DNA from: Deltaproteobacteria bacterium
GTDB taxonomy: Bacteria; Desulfobacterota; Syntrophia; Syntrophales; UBA2192
Assembly: GCA_026388445.1 (NCBI GenBank)
Contig: JAPLJU010000165.1
Span: 1 to 12,273 of the forward strand
DNA: 12,273 nucleotides
Direction: 5' to 3'
Translations under genes and position numbers: made by a program
Shown here: one piece after another, positions 6,395-12,273 of the stretch
Numbering within the stretch: the stretch's first letter is position 1
How the letters are laid out: every line of letters begins with the position of its first letter
Notes under the pieces: generated by a model
The model's database searches: none
Told to the model about the DNA's origin: nothing
The model's input: the letters and a program-made list of their open reading frames with translations, nothing else

Positions 6395-6430
6395 TCAACC
6401 CTGTAAGAATATCCCGGCGGCTCGGTTGAC

Positions 6431-6781
6431 TCAGGTACTATAACCGGACCCGCAAACATTAATAGCACCTGAGCCGTTCCTGCAGGCGTAACTCGGTGTA
6501 CCCCCCGTATAACAACCTTCTATCACATTCGTTCCGCTCCAGCAGTTTCTGCAGGCATACAAACCCACGGTACACCCGATACTGCCTGACGTGCCGGAGG
6601 TGCAATTACCGCCGCACGCTGGATTAGTGTACATTCCGTAACTACTACAGCTGGTTCCTGGGTAATTGCCGTTTGCGTTACAGGCGCCCGAGTCACCAGA
6701 GCCTGGGTTACAATACCCACTTGCGCTGGGTTGAACCGAAAACGGAATTAGAACCGGGATGTCATACTTAATCTTGCTCAT
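6431..6781 (-). CDS. Cys-rich RiPP precursor candidate P8
   Basis: A 116-residue protein with leader MSKIKYDIPVLIPFS (Tyr6, Pro9) and first core Cys24 in SGYCNPG, 15 residues after the Pro. The core has 11 cysteines in CNPG, CNANG, CSSYG, CTSG, CTVG, CYTG, CRNG and CGSG units, including two C-x2-C pairs (ACGGNC and ACRNC). It is more diverged than P2-P6, with more Asn, Tyr and Pro. The ribosome site is weak. It sits directly between kinase 3 and the third radical SAM gene, which suggests those two act on it. Confidence 0.82.
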   Translation of the reverse strand: MSKIKYDIPVLIPFSVQPSASGYCNPGSGDSGACNANGNYPGTSCSSYGMYTNPACGGNCTSGTSGSIGCTVGLYACRNCWSGTNVIEGCYTGGTPSYACRNGSGAINVCGSGYST

Positions 6782-6826
6782 GCCAGCCGTCCACTATCGT
6801 AATTCAGACTCCTCGTAAAAGGTGAG

Positions 6827-7714
6827 TCATAATAGACATTCTTCGATCTTCTCCCAGAACCGGCCGGTCATGCTCACACGGAGCGTATAAGCAGGTATAA
6901 CACCGGCCAAAGCACAGGCATTTTCAAATAATTTGAGGTACAGCTCCGTCTTTTCTTTCTTTGGAATCGCTCCAATCCAGCTGCTCATGATCTGCCATGC
7001 GCTTTGATTAATCGACACGGCCGCTCTTGAACGGCCGAGTGGAATGACTTCGTCCGTCCAGGCCTTCTCGAGGAAAAAAATCCCCGAGAGCGGCAGTCTC
7101 TTTTCCACCACCCAAGTGCTTTCACAGTGCTTCGAGAGATACTTGCTCCATGTCGGAAATGGGTGCACGACGTAATCCGAAGGGCTTGCCCGAAGAACAA
7201 GCGCGGCGTCATCGCAATGGGCCTTCCAGGACGATGGCAGGCGCCCGGCGCAGGTCGTTTTCCCGCCTCCACCATTCGCCGCAATGGCAACCCCGCGACC
7301 CTCGAATTCGAGAAGGCCCGCGTGCAGTGGGATGCCCCCTTTTCTTATCGCCTCTTTCCAGATAATGGAAATAACCGCAATCATTTGCATGGCGTCAATT
7401 TCGTTCGTGGATATATTACCCAGGTCGCAGATGATACAATTATTCTGCCGGTGACTCCAGATCTCCAGGCCGCTTCCGGAAAGGATTTGCCAACCGTTCA
7501 AGGGAATTTCCGCAGAGACTTTTTCCTTCAACTGCCTGATGCTTTCCGCTTTCTTCTTGCCATCAAGGCCGGCCCTGCAGAAGATGATCTTTGGACAGCC
7601 ATTCGTATCGCCGTTTTTCAGGCACATGAACTTCGAGAGTTTCATCACCCAGGAACTGGCTTCCGCAGTCCCAATGAGCGTCCACGAAAGATCACCGGCC
7701 AGTTGCAAGTTCAT
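6827..7714 (-). CDS. HPr-kinase-like protein 3, ScmC-like
   Basis: A 295-residue protein. ATG 7714 is preceded by GAAGGA at six bases and gives the same motif numbering as kinase 2: His131 in PLHAGLLE, the ATP-binding loop ANGGGGKTT (146-154), CDDAALVL (Asp168, Asp169), HPFPTWS (184-190) and LPLSGIFFLEK, with tail MTGRFWEKIEE. A longer frame to 7756 lacks a ribosome site. The N-terminal region begins LQLAGDLSWTLI, parallel to the starts of the other two. It is the first copy after scmF, so it holds the position expected for the cassette's own ScmC. It pairs with P8, 45 bases downstream. Enzymatic activity is untested; phosphotransfer to a precursor is inferred. Confidence 0.82.
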   Translation of the reverse strand: MNLQLAGDLSWTLIGTAEASSWVMKLSKFMCLKNGDTNGCPKIIFCRAGLDGKKKAESIRQLKEKVSAEIPLNGWQILSGSGLEIWSHRQNNCIICDLGNISTNEIDAMQMIAVISIIWKEAIRKGGIPLHAGLLEFEGRGVAIAANGGGGKTTCAGRLPSSWKAHCDDAALVLRASPSDYVVHPFPTWSKYLSKHCESTWVVEKRLPLSGIFFLEKAWTDEVIPLGRSRAAVSINQSAWQIMSSWIGAIPKKEKTELYLKLFENACALAGVIPAYTLRVSMTGRFWEKIEECLL

Positions 7715-7852
7715 ATTTTGTCCTTCGTTTGCCACATCCTGTCCCATGCAAAACATTATGATAGGTGGGTTGCAACCGCTTTCAGGCTTCCTCAGCCCCG
7801 TCCCGCCACGGCATGCAACCTCTCTTCTCCTTCCTGATGGTTCTTACCGGAT

Positions 7853-9076
7853 TCATGCGGACGGCCTTGGTCCTTCACCCACTGTCTTTCGTTTAACCTC
7901 CACTCGGGTGCCGGGGAAAAGCCCACGCTTTTTCGCCGCCTCGCAGTACCAGTAGCCCGCCCAGAGGTTCTTAGCACTGTAATAGTTCTGGGCCACACAA
8001 CTCCCCAGGCAGATGCCCTTCATGACGCAATCGCCGCAGATACCCTCGAAGCGGTCCGGCAGGCCCTCGCGAAGCTCCTTGAGGACGGAGTTGTTTTCCC
8101 AGATGTCGGCCAGCCGGTCTTTCGCGGCATGCCCGAAGACAAGCTCGGGCACCGTCTCGCCGATCCCGCAGAGCGCGTAGGAACCGTTACCCAGAACGCC
8201 CAGAATCCCCAGGACGCCGCATACGCCGCACCCGTCGCCGTTGTCCCCGAACATCTTGCTCATGGGGCGAAAGGCAGCGGGGTGACTGTGGTACAGCCCA
8301 ATGCTCGCCCTTGCGGAAAGTTCGTTTTCCACCCAGCGGCCGATTTCGACCAGCTCCTCGATCGTCAGCGTCTCCCCCGTCTCATGCATCTTCTCACCCC
8401 GGGCTGCGGGTTGAACGATATTGAATTTAACAGAACTCGCCTGTAGCCCTTCAGCCAGACGGACCACGTCTTCCATCTGGTCGTAGTTCCGGCACATGAT
8501 CGTCATTATGATCTGGGGGTGGATGCCCGCTTCGACGAGGTTGCGAACACCGTCGATTGCCTGCTGGAAGGACCCCGCGACTCCTCTCACCCACTCGTGC
8601 GTCTCCGCGTCCGCGCCGTCGATGCTCACTGAAACAAAGGGGTTCTGGCAGGATGCTATCTGACGCGCGAGATCGGGGGTGCAGAGGACGCCGTTCGTTT
8701 CGATAGTTAGTCGAAGTTCTTCTTTCTTAATGTGCTCCAGGAGTTCCCCGATCTGTGGATGGAGGAGAGGCTCGCCGCCCGTCAACTTGACGGAGTTGAG
8801 CCCCAGAGGTTTTGCCTGTTCGATGATCGATTTAAAAAGCCCGACATCAAGAGACGGATAAACCCGCTCACCGTTCTGGAACTTCGGCTGAATCCAGCAG
8901 TGACGGCAGCAGAGGTTGCAACCCTCGGTCAGGTAAAAGTAGATGCAGCCCAGCGGGTAACTCAGAGCGCTTCGCTCGAGGAGTGCCGGGTTCGAAGAGC
9001 GCTCTGCTAGAGGAGTGCTGCGCTCGAGGTTTGCTTCGACTGCAGGCGAACTTTGTTCCCGCTGACTTTGATTCAT
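7853..9076 (-). CDS. scmF: SynChlorMet cassette radical SAM/SPASM protein ScmF
   Basis: A 407-residue enzyme. TEGCNLCCRHC (50-60) carries the CxxxCxxC cluster motif (Cys53, Cys57, Cys60), and KLTGGEPLLHP (97-107) the SAM-binding motif. The SPASM region has Cys283, Cys286 and Cys303, then CGDCVMKGICLGSC (347-360) and Cys378, enough for two auxiliary 4Fe-4S clusters. The IYFYLTEGCN start of the barrel and the gene order after scmD and scmE support the ScmF assignment. Relatives such as PqqE and the sactipeptide enzymes install C-C or thioether bonds in peptides. AAGGAG eight bases before ATG 9076 shows that an unusual 38-residue Ser/Glu-rich N-terminal extension, built from a DNA repeat, is translated. 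Substrate inferred to be the Cys-rich precursors. Confidence 0.85.
   Translation of the reverse strand: MNQSQREQSSPAVEANLERSTPLAERSSNPALLERSALSYPLGCIYFYLTEGCNLCCRHCWIQPKFQNGERVYPSLDVGLFKSIIEQAKPLGLNSVKLTGGEPLLHPQIGELLEHIKKEELRLTIETNGVLCTPDLARQIASCQNPFVSVSIDGADAETHEWVRGVAGSFQQAIDGVRNLVEAGIHPQIIMTIMCRNYDQMEDVVRLAEGLQASSVKFNIVQPAARGEKMHETGETLTIEELVEIGRWVENELSARASIGLYHSHPAAFRPMSKMFGDNGDGCGVCGVLGILGVLGNGSYALCGIGETVPELVFGHAAKDRLADIWENNSVLKELREGLPDRFEGICGDCVMKGICLGSCVAQNYYSAKNLWAGYWYCEAAKKRGLFPGTRVEVKRKTVGEGPRPSA
8964..9018. repeat. Two 23-bp repeats with 32-bp period in the scmF 5' end
   Basis: Copies at 8964-8986 and 8996-9018 match at 20 of 23 positions. The 32-bp period is not a multiple of three, so the same DNA is read in two frames, giving LLERSAL in one copy and STPLAERSS in the other. 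A partial third copy (the GCGCTCGAGG part) follows up to about 9034. This explains the low-complexity N-terminus of ScmF. Confidence 0.7.
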
Positions 9077-9223
9077 GATCTGCTCCTTAAGGATTTAATC
9101 AACCTGTCTAATTTCCGATCAATTATTTCAGCCCGTCCTTTTATTTCTATTGATTCACTCTCCTGGATAACTTTCCGTCGCCGGAATATCTCCGTTAATG
9201 TCAGGACCTCAAAAAGTGATCCT

Positions 9224-10366
9224 TCAGGTCACACAGTTACAACCGGCTTCACTTTTAAGAAGCAGCAGCCTTTCATCCGGAAGCCTTCCGCCTTCTTCCA
9301 GGAACCGCTTCAGGCAATCACCGGTGCTCGGATGATAAACATCACCTACGAAGGTGTAGGAAAGCGCCGGACAACTCCCGGTGCAGAAGTTGATGTATTC
9401 ACAGCCCCTGCAGAATTCGAAACTGCTAAGGGGGATATTATGCCGTTCCCTCAATTTCTTCATTTCCGGGTGATTTTGCCAGACTTCCCTGAGATCATCC
9501 CGGTTGATCCGGCCCAGCTCGATGTGGGGCATCTGGCAGCAGGAAACCATGACACCGTCGGCCCGGACACCCATCTGGCTCCACATCCCTCCGCATCCCG
9601 TAAGGAAGCCCTGGCCGGGGGCGTCATCCGTTTCACCGCGACATGCCTTCTCCATCGCAAGCCAACCCCTCGCCTCGGCAAGCGGTCCCGCGTTGGCGCT
9701 GATCCTGCCGTTATACTTCGCCACCAGCTTCAGCATGGTCTCCATGGCAAGTGATCGCTCCCCCGGTGTCAGCTGGACCTGCTCGGCATTCTTGCGGCAA
9801 AGGCCCATGTGAGAGGCGGAATTCGTCGAGAAGCCTGGAAGGCCGATCTCTTCGAGAAGAAGTTTTGAGACCGCTTCGAGGTCATGAAGATTCTTTCGAT
9901 GGATCGTCACACGAACAGTGACTGGTACTTCATATTTTTGAAGGCACTTTATGCCGTTGACCGCCTTGACAAAACTCCCCTTTCCCCGGCAGACGTCGTG
10001 GGTGATGGGCATCGAACCATCAATGGAGACTTGTACGCTGTCGCAGCGGCCCGTCGAGGCCAGAAAAGCGGCCATCTCGTCCGTGATGAGCGTCCCGTTG
10101 CTCAGGATACCAAAGCGCATGCGGTTCCTGACAATGCCCTCGATGAGATCCTTCAGGTCCTTCCGTATGAAGGCCTCCCCGCCGGACAGGGTCACATTCG
10201 TCACGGCGCAGCGGTTAAGCTCCTCGAAGAACTTCAGCCACTCTTCTTTCGGCAAATCGTGACCCACATCACCATCACTCTCGAAGTGGCTGCAGTATGT
10301 GCATCGAAGGTTGCACCGGTTCGTTATTTCCAGATCCACGGATTTGGGTGTTTTCATAACTCGCAT
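9224..10366 (-). CDS. scmE: SynChlorMet cassette radical SAM/SPASM protein ScmE
   Basis: A 380-residue PqqE-like enzyme. ITNRCNLRCTYC (14-25) gives the CxxxCxxC cluster motif (Cys18, Cys22, Cys25) and TLSGGEAF (59-66) the SAM-binding motif. The C-terminal SPASM domain is classic: Cys258, Cys276/277, then CRGCEYINFCTGSC (319-332) and Cys351. A GCNC motif closes the protein. GGGGAGG seven bases before ATG 10366 fixes the start. It follows scmD by 113 bases and precedes scmF by 147, the order ScmD-ScmE-ScmF known for this cassette. It probably works with ScmD, which would present the leader peptide. The bond formed is unknown. Confidence 0.87.
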   Translation of the reverse strand: MRVMKTPKSVDLEITNRCNLRCTYCSHFESDGDVGHDLPKEEWLKFFEELNRCAVTNVTLSGGEAFIRKDLKDLIEGIVRNRMRFGILSNGTLITDEMAAFLASTGRCDSVQVSIDGSMPITHDVCRGKGSFVKAVNGIKCLQKYEVPVTVRVTIHRKNLHDLEAVSKLLLEEIGLPGFSTNSASHMGLCRKNAEQVQLTPGERSLAMETMLKLVAKYNGRISANAGPLAEARGWLAMEKACRGETDDAPGQGFLTGCGGMWSQMGVRADGVMVSCCQMPHIELGRINRDDLREVWQNHPEMKKLRERHNIPLSSFEFCRGCEYINFCTGSCPALSYTFVGDVYHPSTGDCLKRFLEEGGRLPDERLLLLKSEAGCNCVT

Positions 10367-10392
10367 AAGTCGACCTCCCCGAGAGGATCGAT

Positions 10393-10407
10393 GTTGCCCA
10401 AGGCAAC
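10393..10407. repeat. Small inverted repeat between scmD and scmE
   Basis: GTTGCC and GGCAAC flank a three-base loop. The six-base stem has no T-run after it, so it is not a convincing terminator. It may be an mRNA structure just upstream of the scmE ribosome site. Confidence 0.35.
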
Positions 10408-10410
10408 GAT

Positions 10411-10444
10411 GGATAATTGGAATACTGGAATAATGGAATGATGG
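10411..10444. repeat. 8-bp tandem repeat (GGAATAAT-like, four units)
   Basis: Units GGATAATT, GGAATACT, GGAATAAT and GGAATGAT followed by GG form a degenerate satellite in the scmD-scmE gap. Function unknown; slippage here could alter spacing inside the operon. Confidence 0.7.
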
Positions 10445-10479
10445 TCAAAACTCATCTTTTCCAATCCCCTTTCTGAGGC

Positions 10480-10758
10480 TTACCGCGCGACTTCGAAGCC
10501 GACCAGACCCTGTTTCTCGAGATCGACAACGAATTCCTGGAGATGATCTTTCACTTCTTCCGGCACGTCGTCAGCGTTTGTTCGGAGTTCCGCCGAAATG
10601 TCTTCAAGGGAATGCTCGCCGTCGAGGAGCTTCCAGACGAAGACCCCCGTGGGATTGAGACCGAAGGCGTTGCCCGTGTCGGGGTCGAAAAGGATAGCCC
10701 AGTCGTCAAATTCCTCACGGAGAACGATGAGCGGGTTTGCTATGGGATTTTCTGCCAT
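10480..10758 (-). CDS. scmD: PqqD-like peptide-binding protein ScmD
   Basis: A 92-residue single-domain protein, the usual PqqD size. It contains WAILFDPDTGNAFGLNPTG and VWKLLDG, the strand-strand-helix start of the PqqD fold, followed by helical DVPEEVKDHLQEFVVDLEKQGLV. PqqD family proteins (RiPP recognition elements) bind precursor leaders and deliver them to radical SAM enzymes, here presumably ScmE and ScmF. GGAGGAAAG before ATG 10758 is the strongest ribosome site in the cluster. It is the first gene of the minus-strand operon. The conserved Tyr-x-x-Pro leader motif of P1-P8 is the likely target, which is inferred. Confidence 0.87.
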   Translation of the reverse strand: MAENPIANPLIVLREEFDDWAILFDPDTGNAFGLNPTGVFVWKLLDGEHSLEDISAELRTNADDVPEEVKDHLQEFVVDLEKQGLVGFEVAR

Positions 10759-11183
10759 GATCTTTCCTCCTTCACTTCAATTTTAACTTCTCAATTTCAT
10801 TAATCATTGCGCGATAACTGACAACTTCTTGGCGAACATAATATTCCCTACAACCGGGACGCATCCGGTCAGCCAAGATAGTTTTGCAAAAAACATACCC
10901 TGGAAAAATTATCTGAAATTATTGATACATCCGTGTTGTTATCGGCCGGAAGGGAAGCTCTCTTGAGGCATTCTTCCCGTATTCTTGATCCTGGATACTG
11001 TTTCAGATTCGAAGACGGCATGGGACCCCGGTTTTCGAGCACACAGACCTTTTGGAAGAATAGCTTTCTGAGCCGAAGGTAAAGCACGCGTAAGGGCTGT
11101 CAGGTCCTGTGTTTTGGGTTGCACTACTCCCGGTAAATGGGGTATGTCAGATACGGTTTTTCGATATCCGGAAAGAGTAAAAG
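10759..11183. other. Divergent intergenic region between scmD and the fixC-like gene
   Basis: A stretch of 425 bases with no credible gene. Short minus-strand frames here have no ribosome site, no recognisable motif and no Cys pattern. It must hold the start signals for both the scm operon and the FixC-type gene, but I see only weak promoter-like hexamers and no clear operator, riboswitch or terminator. Confidence 0.6.
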
Positions 11184-12273
11184 ATGGAGAAGTTTGACGC
11201 GATCATCGTAGGAGCGGGGCTCGCGGGCCTGGGATGCGCCTGGACCCTTGCCGGGCAGGGAATGGAAGTCCTGGTCCTGGAACGGGGTGATTATCCCGGC
11301 GCAAAAAATCTCTCCGGCGGTCGCCTCTATATGAATCCCGTCCGCGACCTCTTCCCCGATTTGTGGAAGGAGGCACCTCTTGAGCGCTTCATCACCCATG
11401 AAGGGGTCACAGTGATGGCAAAGGAGCGATCACTTACCCTGGACTATGCCGGTGACGAACTTCGCGCCGAGCCCCACCAGAGCTACAGCGTCCTTCGCTC
11501 GAGGTTTGACCGCTGGATGGCCGAGCGGGTCGAGGAAAAGGGTGTCATGCTCTTACCCAAGACCCGCGTCGATGATGTGATCAAGGAAAATGGAAAAATT
11601 GCAGGAGTGGTTGCCGGCGGCGACGATCTCCGCGCCGACGCGGTCATTGCCTGCGACGGCGTCCTTTCGCTTCTCGCGGAGAAGGCCGGACTCCACCCAC
11701 CCGGAAAGCCCGAGGATTACGCCGTCGGCATCAAGGAGGTCATCACTCTCGATGCTAATGTAATCAACGACCGCTTCAACCTTGACGGCGAGGAGGGCGC
11801 GGCGCGACTCTATACCGGTGAGGTCACAAAAGGTCTTTTCGGCGGCGGTTTTCTCTACACCAACAGAGAAAGCGTAAGCCTGGGACTTGTCATAGGCATT
11901 CATGACTTCATCGAAAAAGGCGGCGCCGCTGAGGTCCCCGCGCTTCTCGACGCTTTCAAGTCACGGTCGGAGATTGCCCCTCTTATCAAAGGCGGCAGCA
12001 CCGTGGAATACGGGGCCCACATGATCCCCGAAGGCGGATACAAAGGTTTGAGTCCGCTTTCCGGTGACGGCATCCTGGTGGCGGGTGACGCGGCGGGGTT
12101 TGCCCTCAACATGGGCTTCACCGTGCGCGGCATGGAATACGCGCTGGCCTCGGGTCACTTCGCGGCTAAAACGGTTCTGAAGGCTAAAGCCATTGGTGAT
12201 TTCAGCGGCAAGTCGCTTTCCGCATACAGGACGTTGCTCGAGGAGAGCTTCGTCCTTCGGGACTTCATGAACT
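11184..12273 (+). CDS. fixC: FixC-type FAD-dependent electron-transfer flavoprotein oxidoreductase (C-terminus cut by window edge)
   Basis: ATG 11184 follows GGAAAGAG and opens 363 codons to the window end without a stop, against about 430 for complete FixC proteins. The FAD-binding GAGLAG (10-15) and a following ERG at the end of the second strand form the Rossmann motif. GAKNLSGGRLY (39-49) is typical of FixC/ETF-quinone oxidoreductases, and LVAGDAAGF (298-306) is the second FAD-binding motif. FixC takes part with FixA, FixB and FixX in moving electrons between electron-transfer flavoprotein and quinone or ferredoxin. No fixA or fixB lies upstream, so the rest of such a system, if present, would be to the right. 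It is divergent from the scm operon. A link to supplying electrons for the radical SAM enzymes is possible but speculative. Confidence 0.85.
   Translation, partial: MEKFDAIIVGAGLAGLGCAWTLAGQGMEVLVLERGDYPGAKNLSGGRLYMNPVRDLFPDLWKEAPLERFITHEGVTVMAKERSLTLDYAGDELRAEPHQSYSVLRSRFDRWMAERVEEKGVMLLPKTRVDDVIKENGKIAGVVAGGDDLRADAVIACDGVLSLLAEKAGLHPPGKPEDYAVGIKEVITLDANVINDRFNLDGEEGAARLYTGEVTKGLFGGGFLYTNRESVSLGLVIGIHDFIEKGGAAEVPALLDAFKSRSEIAPLIKGGSTVEYGAHMIPEGGYKGLSPLSGDGILVAGDAAGFALNMGFTVRGMEYALASGHFAAKTVLKAKAIGDFSGKSLSAYRTLLEESFVLRDFMN

Noticed and set aside
1237..7714. Lasso peptide cluster, suggested by HPr-kinase-like genes beside precursors
   Set aside because: No asparagine-synthetase-like cyclase or transglutaminase-like protease is present; radical SAM enzymes and a PqqD protein indicate a different chemistry.
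7768..7777. Perfect 10-bp palindrome GGTTGCAACC upstream of kinase 3
   Set aside because: Short, without a flanking promoter, and similar GGTTG-AACC strings occur elsewhere inside genes; probably chance.
7782..7856. A 24-codon minus-strand frame whose ATG overlaps the scmF stop (ATGA)
   Set aside because: The overlap hints at coupling, but the product has one Cys, no Tyr-x-x-Pro leader motif and no recognisable feature, and it is too short to support alone.
10797..10824. Possible sigma-70 promoter for scmD (TTGTCA, 16 bases, TAATGA)
   Set aside because: The -10 element is a poor match and the region is AT-rich enough for chance hits; position is plausible but support is too weak.

Overview
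The window carries a dense one-directional gene cluster. Everything from position 10758 down to the left edge lies on the minus strand. A single divergent gene, a FixC-type flavoprotein, runs off the right edge on the plus strand. The core (ScmD, a PqqD-like peptide-binding protein, and ScmE and ScmF, two radical SAM/SPASM enzymes) matches what I know as the SynChlorMet cassette, a predicted peptide-modifying system of syntrophic bacteria, green sulfur bacteria and methanogens. That name, the moderately high GC content and the FixC neighbour suggest an anaerobic, probably syntrophic, deltaproteobacterium-type organism (Desulfobacterota). The taxonomy is an inference from gene content only.

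Layout in transcription order (right to left): scmD (10758-10480), scmE (10366-9224), scmF (9076-7853), HPr-kinase-like gene 3 (7714-6827), Cys-rich precursor P8 (6781-6431), a third and different radical SAM protein (6394-5363), a truncated copy of a signal-peptidase-like gene (5366-5253), precursor P7 (5243-4854), kinase-like gene 2 (4760-3849), an intact S26-type peptidase (3844-3191), precursors P6 (3191-2877), P5 (2779-2432) and P4 (2392-2300, very short), kinase-like gene 1 (2253-1237), precursor P3 (1250-966), a frameshifted precursor P2 fused to a kinase tail (834-307), and precursor P1 (304 to beyond the left edge). Gaps are mostly short and several genes overlap, so this reads as one long operon with possible internal promoters.

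The main observation is a family of eight small, glycine/cysteine-rich proteins or relics. They share a leader with a Tyr-x-x-Pro-x-(Leu/Val) motif, then a Gly-x-Cys exactly 16 residues after the Pro in six of eight, then repeated Cys-x-(Thr/Ser)-Gly units. They look like ribosomal peptide (RiPP) precursors. To my recollection the family descriptions of this cassette say its precursor was not identified, so these are strong candidates for the missing substrate. A working model, which is inference, is that ScmD binds the leader, ScmE, ScmF and the third radical SAM enzyme modify the Cys-rich core, the three HPr-kinase-like proteins phosphorylate or otherwise act on the core or leader, and the cytoplasmic S26-type peptidase removes the leader.

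The left third shows active shuffling. A kinase-tail-plus-precursor unit is duplicated (about 87% identical over 218 bp), one copy is frameshifted and fused to another kinase tail, and a 76-bp piece of the peptidase gene is copied elsewhere with only three mismatches.
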